From assembly GCA_947259865.1 (NCBI GenBank), contig CAMYNZ010000055.1, forward strand, positions 1 to 21,417: a DNA stretch of 21,417 nt, in the 5' to 3' direction. Origin of the DNA: an uncultured Desulfobacterales bacterium (GTDB lineage: Bacteria > Desulfobacterota > Desulfobacteria > Desulfobacterales > G020354645). Below, piece after piece: positions 6,919 to 14,091 of this stretch. A model generated the notes under the pieces. That model worked only from the letters and a program-made list of their open reading frames with translations, did not search any database and was not told where the DNA came from. The translations under genes were made by a program, and so were the position numbers. Every line of letters starts with the position of its first letter. Within the stretch, counting starts at the first letter, position 1.

Positions 6919-8181
6919 ATGGAAAAGATTCTGTTAAAAAATATTAAGTCACCCGATTCGCATAAGCTAGATAGTTTTCTAAATAGCGGGGGATACAAAG
7001 GGTTCGAGAAGGCGCTCCAGTTAAAACCCGATCGTGTTATTCAGATGGTCAAAGACTCGGGACTTAGGGGCCGCGGCGGCGCCGGCTTTTCGACCGGTTT
7101 GAAATGGAGCTTTATCCCCGAGGAACCCGCGGTTGCAAAATATCTTTGCTGCAACGCCGACGAAAGCGAACCCGGAACCTTTAAGGACCGGGCTGTTATC
7201 GAAAAAAATCCGCATCTTCTGCTTGAGGGCATGATGATCACCTGTTATGCCATCGGTGCGGCAGTCGGTTATATTTACATCAGAGGGGAATATGAATTCG
7301 GCGCCAGAATACTTGACCGGGCCCTCGAAGAGGCCTACGCGCATTCCTATCTCGGCCAGAATGTCCGGGGGTCCGGCTTTTCACTAGATATCTTTGTTCA
7401 TCGCGGAGCCGGTGCCTATATCTGCGGTGAGGAAACCGCGTTGCTTGATTCAATTGAAGGTTACCGGGCCCAGCCGCGCAGCCGACCGCCGTTTCCCGCT
7501 TTAGCCGGCCTTTACCATAAGCCTACGGTTATAAATAATGTCGAAACACTGGCTTGTATTCCGTCGATCATCGAACACGGATCGCAATGGTTTGCCGCTA
7601 TTGGTCCGGAGAAAAGCCCGGGCCCCAAATTATACGCCGTCAGCGGCCATGTCAAAAAACCCGGTGTATATGAGCTTCCAATGGGACTGACGATACGTGA
7701 ATTAATATTTGATCATTGCGGCGGGATGCTCACAGATAAAAGCTTGAAAGCCGTCATACCCGGCGGTGTCAGTGCTCCGATGCTACCGGCCGAGGCTATC
7801 GACACCCCGTTTGATTTTGAATCCATTGCCGAAAGAGGCTCGATGCTCGGGTCAGCCGGTGTGATTGTTATGGATCAAAGCACCTGTATGGTGAAAACGG
7901 CCTACATAATAAATCGGTTTTTCAGTCATGAGTCATGCGGAAAGTGCACCCCCTGCCGGGATGGCACCCCCTGGATGTCGCAAATACTATGGAGACTCGA
8001 AAACGGAGAGGGTAGGGAAGGAGACGTCGAATTGCTCGAAAGCCTGTGCACCGGTATTTTCGGCAGGTGTTTCTGTGCCCTCGGTGACGCAGCCGTTATG
8101 GCCTTACGGGGTGCTCTGGAACATTTTAAGGATGAGTTTTTTTATCATATCGAGCATAAAAAATGCATGGTTTCTATGTGA
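6919..8181 (+). CDS. nuoF: NADH-quinone oxidoreductase subunit F (NADH/FMN-binding)
   Basis: NuoF binds NADH and FMN and the [4Fe-4S] cluster N3; it is where NADH is oxidised. Visible motifs are the glycine-rich GRGGAGF (residues 51-57), the FMN/NADH loop NADESEPGTFKDR (79-91), GAGAYICGEETAL, and the N3 ligands Cys340, Cys343 and Cys346 (SCGKCTPC) with Cys386 in RCFCALGD. The 420-residue length is standard and there is no extra ferredoxin domain at either end. The ribosome site is weak (AAAG just before the ATG). A 147-base gap with a long hairpin separates it from nuoG. Confidence 0.97.
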   Translation: MEKILLKNIKSPDSHKLDSFLNSGGYKGFEKALQLKPDRVIQMVKDSGLRGRGGAGFSTGLKWSFIPEEPAVAKYLCCNADESEPGTFKDRAVIEKNPHLLLEGMMITCYAIGAAVGYIYIRGEYEFGARILDRALEEAYAHSYLGQNVRGSGFSLDIFVHRGAGAYICGEETALLDSIEGYRAQPRSRPPFPALAGLYHKPTVINNVETLACIPSIIEHGSQWFAAIGPEKSPGPKLYAVSGHVKKPGVYELPMGLTIRELIFDHCGGMLTDKSLKAVIPGGVSAPMLPAEAIDTPFDFESIAERGSMLGSAGVIVMDQSTCMVKTAYIINRFFSHESCGKCTPCRDGTPWMSQILWRLENGEGREGDVELLESLCTGIFGRCFCALGDAAVMALRGALEHFKDEFFYHIEHKKCMVSM

Positions 8182-8328
8182 GGAACCGGTGAATCGGAGA
8201 CGGGGAGAATCGGGGATTTTCAGTTTTCCGTTTTTCCGTTTCTCCCCATCTCGGATTCAATTTTTAATGCTGATCATTTAGGAATTTATGAAAGTATATT
8301 CACAATTCACAGCGCAGACGCTGCAAAT
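8182..8328. other. nuoF-nuoG intergenic gap with a long hairpin
   Basis: This 147-base gap holds a near-palindrome (8191-8258, listed separately) and then about 70 bases of A/T-rich leader before nuoG. No ORF is credible here. The leader has no strong Shine-Dalgarno before the nuoG ATG pair. Confidence 0.6.
8191..8258. repeat. Long imperfect inverted repeat (hairpin) between nuoF and nuoG
   Basis: Left arm 8191-8213 and right arm 8236-8258 pair over 23 bases with 20 matches; both arms read GAATCsGAGAyGGGGAGAA from the outside in (s = G/C, y = C/T). A 22-base loop rich in TTTTCCG lies between. It is not followed by a T-run, so simple termination is unlikely; RNA processing, stabilisation of the nuoA-F message or a dispersed palindromic repeat are the options. 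Confidence 0.7.
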
Positions 8329-10854
8329 ATGATGGTAACAGTCAAAATAAATGATAAAGAGATATCGGTTAAAGACGGTAGCCTTATTCTAGAAGCCGCC
8401 CGGATGGCCGGTTTTTACATCCCTACTTTTTGCTATCAGGCAGATCTTATCGGTATCGGATCCTGCCGCATGTGTATCGTTGAGATCGAGGGCCAAAAAA
8501 AACTGCAGGCTTCGTGTATCACCCCGGTAATGAACGGTATGAATGTGTTTACCGAGACGGAAACCGTAAACCAGGCCCGGGCGGCAATGCTGGAGTTTTT
8601 ACTGGCCAACCACGGTCTGGACTGTCCGGTTTGTGAAAAGGGCGGTGAGTGTGAACTGCAGGACCAGGTTTACCGATACGGCCCGCACACCGGACGTTAT
8701 GCCGAGAAGAAATACGTGTGGCACGACAAGGACTACATCATCAGTCCCGTAATCATAAAAAATTCCAACCGCTGCGTGCAGTGCATGAAATGCGTCCGGG
8801 TGTGCAAAGAAGTTGTCGGCCGGAATGTCATCGACGGTCTCCACAGGGGTGAATTACAGGAGGAGACGTCTTTTTTCAAAGGCATGCTCGATTGCGACCA
8901 GGACGGCAACTGCATAGAGGTTTGCCCGGTGGGCTGTTTTATGCGGCTGCCTTTCCGATACAAAACCCGACCGTGGGATCTGAATGGTGCGGATACGATC
9001 TGCCCCTATTGTGCAACCGGATGCCGGATGGTCATCGAGGAGCGGGATGGGAAGGTCATCAGATCCAGAGCTCAGTTGGGTGTGGGGCTAAACAGCGAAA
9101 CCCTCTGTGCCCGTGGCAGGTTTGGCTACGACTTCATTGACCGCAAAGACCGGCTGACCACACCGCTTTTAAAGAAAAATAACAAACTTGTACCGGCATC
9201 ATGGGAAGAGGCATTGGCGGTGATCAAGAATAACTTAAGGCCCTCTGATCCGGTAAAAACCGGTGGTATTGCGTCCGCCAGGCTTAGCAACGAGGAATTA
9301 TATCTCTTCCAGATCCTGATCAGAAAGACACTCAACAGCCCCAATATCGATTCAGGCTTGCGGTGGGACCCCCGGGCTGTAAAAGCTTTTATTGCGGCAA
9401 CCCGCATGCATACAGGCGGGGTGTCCGTATTCGACTGCATGGAGGCGCAGGCGCTGCTTATCATCGGATCACACCTGTCGGATGAAAATCCGGTTACCGA
9501 TTATATCGTCAGAAGGATTTCTTTATCCGGCAATATAACTGTGATGATCGCATCTCCACGAGCCATGAAACTCGACCGTTCAGCCGGTATCAGCCTGAGA
9601 CATTTTCCCGCAACCGAAAACGAAATTCTGGAAGCACTGGCGCTTAAGCTCGCTGAATTTAACACCGATAAATTGCCGGCCGAAGCTGGGAAAGACGCCG
9701 GCCAAAAACGGGAAATTGAAAGCGTTGTAAGCCTTGCCGGTGCCGACCCGGATACTTTAAATCGGCTGGCGGAGAGCCTGAACAGATCTGCTTCTGTGAG
9801 CATAATGGCGGGCACGGAATTTTTAAGGTTCCCCCGGGGAACGGCCGGACTCACAAAGCTGGTCGATTTGCTGGAAACGCTCGGCAAGCGGGTTCTGGTT
9901 ATGCCCGTGCTTGACCGCTGCAATCAGCGAGGCGCATGGGAAATGGGTGTTCATCCCGGCCTGGGCCTCGAATATCATGAATTGCAGCAGGCCGGATTTG
10001 GACATGACGCCATGCTGGCGGCGGCTGCAAAAGGTGATCTTGAATCCCTGTATATCATCCGGGAAGATCCGATGGCCACTTTCGGCCAACCGGAGTATGT
10101 GAAACAAGCACTTTCAAAGCCCAATTTTTTACTGGTACAGGATATTTTTCTCACTGAAACGGCCCGGCTGGCTGATTGTGTGCTGCCGGGTGCATCATTT
10201 GCCGAAATAGAGGGTACCTTTACCAACCAGGAGGGTCGGGTCCAATCGATTTCCCGACTGATGAAACCGCCTGGCAAAGCTAAAACCGATCTGGAAATTA
10301 TTGCCAGGATTGGAAAGCGGTTCGATGAATCATTCAGTCCTTACACCAAACGTGCGGCGGTGGTTTTTGAAGAAATTCGCAAAAAGATCAGTATGTACAG
10401 CAATGTCAGTCTCTCATTTAACAATCAGAGAAATGAAGCCAATGACCTGGATAATAAGCCTGCTCTGGTAAGCGATGCCGGCGTCAAGCCGCCTTCCGAG
10501 CATTTCAGCCCCGGGTCAGCAGACAGGGATAAGGGCAGTACAGCGTTCGCACTTGTCACCGGGAATCATCTATTTTATTCGGGAAGACTTACGGAAATGT
10601 CTGATATACTCAAGGGTCTGCTCGAAGAACCGACAGTGGAGATAAGTGCTGAGGATGCAGCCAAACTGGATGTTTCCAGCGGTCAAAAGGTCATGATAGC
10701 GGGCAGCCGGTACAAAGCAGTGTTGACGGTCAGGATCACATCCGGATCCCAGAACGGAATGGCTTTCATTGCCGAAAATTTCAAGGATGTGCCGGTGAAC
10801 CGGTTTTTTGAGAAGGGTCGTTTCATGACTAAGGTCAGCATTACAAAGGTATAA
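8329..10854 (+). CDS. nuoG: NADH-quinone oxidoreductase subunit G
   Basis: NuoG is the largest peripheral-arm subunit and relays electrons from NuoF through several clusters. The N-terminal ferredoxin domain has N1b ligands Cys35, Cys46, Cys49 and Cys63. The next block HGLDCPVCEKGGEC gives N5 (His95, Cys99, Cys102, Cys108). RCVQCMKC with a later Cys in CIEVCPVGC gives N4 (Cys149, Cys152, Cys155 and Cys199). A molybdopterin-oxidoreductase-type domain follows, opening with CPYCATGC (225-232) and Cys260, the ligands of the off-path cluster N7. In this family the domain no longer holds molybdenum. Length 841 is within the normal range. The start is ATGATG; either Met is possible. The gene ends one base before a MITE-like element. 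Confidence 0.96.
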   Translation: MMVTVKINDKEISVKDGSLILEAARMAGFYIPTFCYQADLIGIGSCRMCIVEIEGQKKLQASCITPVMNGMNVFTETETVNQARAAMLEFLLANHGLDCPVCEKGGECELQDQVYRYGPHTGRYAEKKYVWHDKDYIISPVIIKNSNRCVQCMKCVRVCKEVVGRNVIDGLHRGELQEETSFFKGMLDCDQDGNCIEVCPVGCFMRLPFRYKTRPWDLNGADTICPYCATGCRMVIEERDGKVIRSRAQLGVGLNSETLCARGRFGYDFIDRKDRLTTPLLKKNNKLVPASWEEALAVIKNNLRPSDPVKTGGIASARLSNEELYLFQILIRKTLNSPNIDSGLRWDPRAVKAFIAATRMHTGGVSVFDCMEAQALLIIGSHLSDENPVTDYIVRRISLSGNITVMIASPRAMKLDRSAGISLRHFPATENEILEALALKLAEFNTDKLPAEAGKDAGQKREIESVVSLAGADPDTLNRLAESLNRSASVSIMAGTEFLRFPRGTAGLTKLVDLLETLGKRVLVMPVLDRCNQRGAWEMGVHPGLGLEYHELQQAGFGHDAMLAAAAKGDLESLYIIREDPMATFGQPEYVKQALSKPNFLLVQDIFLTETARLADCVLPGASFAEIEGTFTNQEGRVQSISRLMKPPGKAKTDLEIIARIGKRFDESFSPYTKRAAVVFEEIRKKISMYSNVSLSFNNQRNEANDLDNKPALVSDAGVKPPSEHFSPGSADRDKGSTAFALVTGNHLFYSGRLTEMSDILKGLLEEPTVEISAEDAAKLDVSSGQKVMIAGSRYKAVLTVRITSGSQNGMAFIAENFKDVPVNRFFEKGRFMTKVSITKV

Positions 10855-10855
10855 G

Positions 10856-11146
10856 CTAGAAGCTATCTCAAAAATGCAACTAGCGTCCAATGGCTGCGTT
10901 GTCCCGCGGCTTGAAATGCTAATTAATCGCGGCAAGATGCCGCTCCCACTGTTCATATTGATTCGAGCTTAGTATTCACCATGGTATTCAAAAATTGGTG
11001 GGAGTGGCTTCCAGCCACGAGGTGTACGCTCCGCTTTCAAACCTCGGTACGCCTTGATGCATACATTAATCTGTTTAAATTAGATATGTAATCCCGCTTC
11101 AGCGGGGCCATTGAACGCGATCTACTATTTTTGAGGTGGCTTCTAG
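10856..11146. mobile_element. MITE-like element with 39-40 bp terminal inverted repeats
   Basis: Left end 10856-10894 and right end 11107-11146 are imperfect inverted copies. From the tips inward both begin CTAGAAGC, then share CTCAAAAAT, GCGT and CAATGGC. The 291-base unit encodes no plausible protein, so if mobile it would be moved by a transposase elsewhere. Inside are two REP-like hairpins and a stem CCCGCTTCAGCGGG (11092-11105). The tip CTAG is self-complementary, so a target duplication cannot be distinguished from the repeat tip. It begins two bases after the nuoG stop. The family is not recognised. Confidence 0.6.
10929..11018. repeat. Inverted pair of REP-like hairpins (REPIN-like doublet)
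   Basis: The first hairpin GCGGC-aagat-GCCGC (10929-10943) is followed by the tag TCCCACT. The second GTGGCT-tcc-AGCCAC (11004-11018) is preceded by the tag GGTGGGAG. Read on opposite strands, the two units share the order tag GTGGGAG then GGC-rich stem, so they form a doublet in opposite orientation about 60 bases apart. This matches the REPIN organisation seen with RAYT-type transposases, though no such gene is in the window. Confidence 0.5.
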
Positions 11147-11238
11147 TATCGTGTCCGACAAATAGTTGGCGAAATTCAGCACAAAATTTGAAACATCCGC
11201 AAGATGTTGCCTTCATATCAGGGTTGGGGGGTGAAAGA
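11147..11238. other. Leader of the cNMP-binding gene with a small hairpin
   Basis: These 92 bases separate the MITE-like element from the next gene. They include a perfect 6-bp stem AACATC-cgcaa-GATGTT (11192-11208), then a G-rich run GGGTTGGGGGGTGAAAG just before the ATG at 11239, which can supply the ribosome site. No promoter is convincing. Confidence 0.4.
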
Positions 11239-11715
11239 ATGATTGATTTAAGTTTACTTAAAGAACAACCGTTTTTAAACGACCTGACCGATGGAGAACT
11301 CGCGCTTATAGCAACGATAACCCAAAAAAAAGCGTTCAAACTCGGCCAAACGATCTTTAAGGCATCAGACCACGGAGAATCGCTTTACATCATCAGGAGC
11401 GGGGAAGTTAAAGTCTGCATGGCCGCCACGGATGGCGAGCTTTTCACCCTCACCATTTTAAAGGATGGAGACATCTTCGGTGCCATGAGCTTTATTGACG
11501 CAAAACCCAGATCGGCAACCATCATTGCGATATCGGATGTTGAGACCTATGTCATCGAGCGTGCGGATGCTGAAAAAATTGCCAACGACAATCCACGGAT
11601 ACTTTACAAACTGATGCGTAACATCATCCGGACCGTTCATGACGTGGTGAATATGATGAACGCCCGGCACATCGAGATGATAAACTACATGTGGGGACGC
11701 AAAAGGTTCACCTGA
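11239..11715 (+). CDS. Single-domain cyclic-nucleotide-binding (CRP-like sensor) protein within the nuo operon
   Basis: This 158-residue protein is a lone cNMP-binding beta-barrel domain of the CRP/PKA type. The N-terminal helices (LKEQPFLNDLTDGEL), the barrel (FKLGQTIFKASDHGESLYIIRSGEVKV) and the phosphate-binding cassette GDIFGAMSFIDAKPRSATI (77-95) are clear. The ribose-binding Glu of CRP (FGE) is Ala82 here while the phosphate-binding Arg91 is kept, so the ligand may differ or be absent. No helix-turn-helix follows; a C-terminal helix (about 120-150) ends in WGRKRFT. ATG 11239 is favoured by the G-rich GTGAAAG upstream; ATG 11131 falls inside the mobile element. Its stop overlaps the nuoH start (TGATG), so the two are translationally linked. 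It may tune or dock to complex I; this is inference. Confidence 0.85.
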   Translation: MIDLSLLKEQPFLNDLTDGELALIATITQKKAFKLGQTIFKASDHGESLYIIRSGEVKVCMAATDGELFTLTILKDGDIFGAMSFIDAKPRSATIIAISDVETYVIERADAEKIANDNPRILYKLMRNIIRTVHDVVNMMNARHIEMINYMWGRKRFT

Positions 11716-12752
11716 TGATATTTGATTCAGCCCTGATCGTTGAAGTCATATTGATCGTTGTCAAGGTGGTGGTGCTGAGCCTACTGCTGTTTCTTTTACC
11801 GCTTCCGCTGACGTGGATCGAGCGCAAGATCGCCGGACACATACAGGTTAGACTCGGTCCCTGGCGGGTCGGGCCCCATGGCCTGTTGCAACCCCTCGCG
11901 GATTTGATCAAGCTTCATTTCAAAGAGGACATTGTTCCCGATAAGGCCGATAAGTTCCTTTTTAAATTGGCACCCCTCTTCGCACTTGTTCCGGCTTTTG
12001 CCGTCTTTGTGGTAATACCCTTTGGCGACAGCATCACCGTGCCCCTGATAAATAAAGAGGTCACATTGTATATTTCCGATATGAACGTGGGACTTCTGTA
12101 CATTCTTGCCATTGCAAGTATTGGTATTTACGGGGTCATATTAGGCGGCTGGGCATCCAACAGCAAGTATTCGCTGCTCGGCGGGCTGCGTTCATCGGCT
12201 CAGATGATAAGCTATGAGGTTGCCCTGAGTTTTGCCGTAATCGGCGTGGTCATGATGAGCAACTCCTTGAGTTTAGTGGAAATCGTCAACAGCCAAGGCG
12301 GCGGAATCCGAAACTGGAACATTGCCTATCTTCCGGTTGGTCCGGTCTGGTTCGGGTTGTTTATTACTGCTGGTTTAGCGGAAATAAACCGCATACCTTT
12401 TGATCTGCCCGAAGATGAAGGCACCCTGGCCGCGGGCTACCACACCGAATACAGCGGCTTGCGATTTGCATTCTTTATGTTGTCCGAGTACGTTGCGCTG
12501 TTTACGATTTCACTGCTGGCGGTTATTCTTTTTATGGGTGGCTGGCATGCGCCCTTCGAACTGCCTTTGCAGATACCACCGATCATCTGGTTTCTGGGAA
12601 AAACCGCCGCCTTTATCTATTTTTTTATTTGGGTCCGGTTCACACTTCCGAGATACCGTTATGATCAACTGATGAAAATAGGGTGGAAGGTTCTGATTCC
12701 GGTTTCGCTCGTCAACATCATGGTGACGGGGGTTTTAAGAATTTGGGGCTGA
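11715..12752 (+). CDS. nuoH: NADH-quinone oxidoreductase subunit H
   Basis: NuoH (ND1-type) anchors the peripheral arm and forms the quinone tunnel and the start of the proton path. The 345-residue, multi-helix protein shows the family blocks ERKIAGHIQVRLGPWRVGPHGLLQP (written in two parts in the protein, 36-60), KEDIVPDKAD, and the acidic loop DLPEDEGTLAAGYHTEYSG with Glu233 and Glu235. The start is ATG 11715, overlapping the previous stop by one base; ATG 11691 would add eight residues inside the preceding gene and is not supported by the family. The end is followed by a 223-base gap with two inverted repeats. Confidence 0.96.
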   Translation: MIFDSALIVEVILIVVKVVVLSLLLFLLPLPLTWIERKIAGHIQVRLGPWRVGPHGLLQPLADLIKLHFKEDIVPDKADKFLFKLAPLFALVPAFAVFVVIPFGDSITVPLINKEVTLYISDMNVGLLYILAIASIGIYGVILGGWASNSKYSLLGGLRSSAQMISYEVALSFAVIGVVMMSNSLSLVEIVNSQGGGIRNWNIAYLPVGPVWFGLFITAGLAEINRIPFDLPEDEGTLAAGYHTEYSGLRFAFFMLSEYVALFTISLLAVILFMGGWHAPFELPLQIPPIIWFLGKTAAFIYFFIWVRFTLPRYRYDQLMKIGWKVLIPVSLVNIMVTGVLRIWG

Positions 12753-12771
12753 AGGCTTTTCTGAATGAAGA

Positions 12772-12805
12772 CGTATTTCTTTGTTACGTGGCTTTTAGAA
12801 ATACG
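12772..12805. repeat. Perfect 9-bp inverted repeat after nuoH
   Basis: CGTATTTCT (12772-12780) and AGAAATACG (12797-12805) form a perfect 9-bp stem with a 16-base loop, 20 bases after the nuoH stop. It is A/T-rich and lacks a following T-run, so it is a weak terminator candidate at best. Confidence 0.45.
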
Positions 12806-12848
12806 CACTTAAACATAACCTTTAACCTGGATAATACAGTTCAGAAAA

Positions 12849-12935
12849 GGTTCAGGGTTCAAAGTTCAACGTTCCAAGTTAATTAAGGATTATATCCGTT
12901 TTTAACTTTGGACCTTGAACCCGGAACTTTGAACC
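12849..12935. repeat. Long imperfect inverted repeat of GTTCAA-type units between nuoH and nuoI
   Basis: Two 34-base arms (12849-12882 and 12902-12935) match at 26 positions when one is reversed and complemented. Each arm is itself made of short GTTC/GTTCAA and AAGTT units. The arms flank a 19-base A/T-rich centre. No ORF is present. This style of palindrome looks like a dispersed intergenic repeat rather than an operator. Confidence 0.6.
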
Positions 12936-12975
12936 ATCACCGGAATTCAAGCGTTTACATAAGGTATGCACTGCT

Positions 12976-13551
12976 ATGGCCATTCAAAAGTTTGGCAGTA
13001 AGATTGTCGATTTGATAAAAAAGATTTTCTTTGTAGACTTTATCAAGGGACTGCGGGTGACCTTTGGCTATAACGTTTCGAGAAGTATCACTGAAAAGTA
13101 TCCGGATGAGGAAAAATGGATACCCTACAGGCTATTCAGGGGGGTGCATAGACTCCATCGGGATGAACGGGGCCGGGAATTGTGCGTGGCTTGCGAACTG
13201 TGCTCGAAGATATGCCCCACCGATTGTATCACAGTTATTCCGATGGAAGACGATAACAGGGGTATAGCAGACAGAGTGCCGAAGGTCTGGGACGTGGACC
13301 TGGCGCGCGGTCTTTTTTGCGGCTACTGCGAGGACGCCTGTCCCACTACGGCCATACGGCTTGGCCGTGAATACGAGTATGCATCCACCAGCTTAGAATC
13401 TGCAGTCCTGCATGTGGACGAGCTGCTTATCCCCCAGCCGGTTCCGGAATCTTTTAAAGGCGGTGTGCACGCCAGGGCCAGGTTCATCAGGGATAAGGAC
13501 GGCATAAAGGTTGTGGCTGATTTAACCAAACACAAAAAGAGAAGATTGTAA
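12976..13551 (+). CDS. nuoI: NADH-quinone oxidoreductase subunit I, with Cys-to-Gly change in the second cluster motif
   Basis: NuoI is the 2x[4Fe-4S] ferredoxin-like subunit carrying clusters N6a and N6b between NuoG and NuoB. The first motif is complete: Cys70, Cys73, Cys76 and Cys80 in CVACELCSKICP. The second reads ARGLFCGYCEDACP (110-123), with Cys115, Cys118 and Cys122; the family form is RCxxCxxCxxxCP, so the first Cys is Gly112 here (codon GGT at 13309-13311; TGT would restore it). Otherwise the 191-residue protein is normal, with an amphipathic N-terminal helix and PYRLFRGVHRLHRD. One base separates its stop from nuoJ. The change could be a base error, a damaged gene or a lineage trait giving a three-Cys cluster. 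Confidence 0.95.
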   Translation: MAIQKFGSKIVDLIKKIFFVDFIKGLRVTFGYNVSRSITEKYPDEEKWIPYRLFRGVHRLHRDERGRELCVACELCSKICPTDCITVIPMEDDNRGIADRVPKVWDVDLARGLFCGYCEDACPTTAIRLGREYEYASTSLESAVLHVDELLIPQPVPESFKGGVHARARFIRDKDGIKVVADLTKHKKRRL

Positions 13552-13552
13552 C

Positions 13553-14002
13553 ATGGAACAAGTTTTCTTTTACATATTTGCTTTCATCGCCGTTGTTTCA
13601 GCGCTGGCGGTGATTTTGGTCAAAAATCCCGTTCATAGTGCCATTTATCTGATTTTATGCCTGTTGCAGGCTGCGGCACTTTTTGTTCTCTTGAGGGCGC
13701 CTTTTCTGGTACTGGATATTGGTAAGGAAAAGTTCGGCGAGCGCATCCATGGCCAGGGGTATCTGGCGATACCGGTTGTAGCCTTATTTCTCGGGATCAC
13801 AGGGTATTTGGTGTTTAAAGGCAGGTTAACTGCTCCCGCCGGTAGTTTCGATGAATCCGCTCTTGTTAAAAATACGGAGGTTCTGGGTAAACTCCTCTAC
13901 ACAAAATATATCTTCCCGTTCGAGGTCGTTTCAATCCTATTGCTGGTTGCGCTTGTGGGCGCAATCGTTTTGGTTTTAAGGAAAAAAGACAAAAGAACAT
14001 AA
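13553..14002 (+). CDS. nuoJ: NADH-quinone oxidoreductase subunit J, lacking its third membrane helix
   Basis: NuoJ (ND6-type) lies between NuoH/A and NuoK; its third helix, with a pi-bulge, is central to coupling quinone reduction to proton movement. This 149-residue product has a good first helix (5-23), NPVHSAIYL and a second helix (30-54), then goes straight from RAPFL to LDIGKEKFGE. Family members have about 21-24 further residues there, of the type VQxIVYAGAxxVLF, forming helix 3. The frame is kept, and no other frame at 13700-13720 encodes the missing segment. Helices at 70-89 and 119-142 follow, including NTEVLGKLLYTKYIFPFEVVS, so four helices are predicted instead of five. The join CTGGTACTGG at 13706-13715 contains a repeated CTGG. 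Deletion, assembly collapse or true lineage loss are all possible. Confidence 0.93.
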   Translation: MEQVFFYIFAFIAVVSALAVILVKNPVHSAIYLILCLLQAAALFVLLRAPFLVLDIGKEKFGERIHGQGYLAIPVVALFLGITGYLVFKGRLTAPAGSFDESALVKNTEVLGKLLYTKYIFPFEVVSILLLVALVGAIVLVLRKKDKRT

Positions 14003-14069
14003 GGGCAATACAAGATGTTACCAATGCTTTTTGTCACAAAATTCAAAAGAATCACAATTAAGCGCCTAT

Positions 14070-14091
14070 CCTGTGGCCGACAGGAACTGTC
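14070..14091 (+). promoter_or_regulatory. Two alternative hairpins over the nuoK ribosome site
   Basis: CCTGT-ggccg-ACAGG (14070-14084) and GACAG-gaa-CTGTC (14079-14091) are both perfect 5-bp stems and share the GACAGG segment, so only one can form at a time. The AGGA that would serve as the nuoK Shine-Dalgarno (14082-14085) is involved in both, and the second stem ends at the base before the ATG. This could limit nuoK initiation. Confidence 0.35.

Noticed and set aside
12683..12886. 67-residue frame running from nuoH into the gap
   Set aside because: It overlaps nuoH in another frame, lacks a start signal and ends in repeat sequence.
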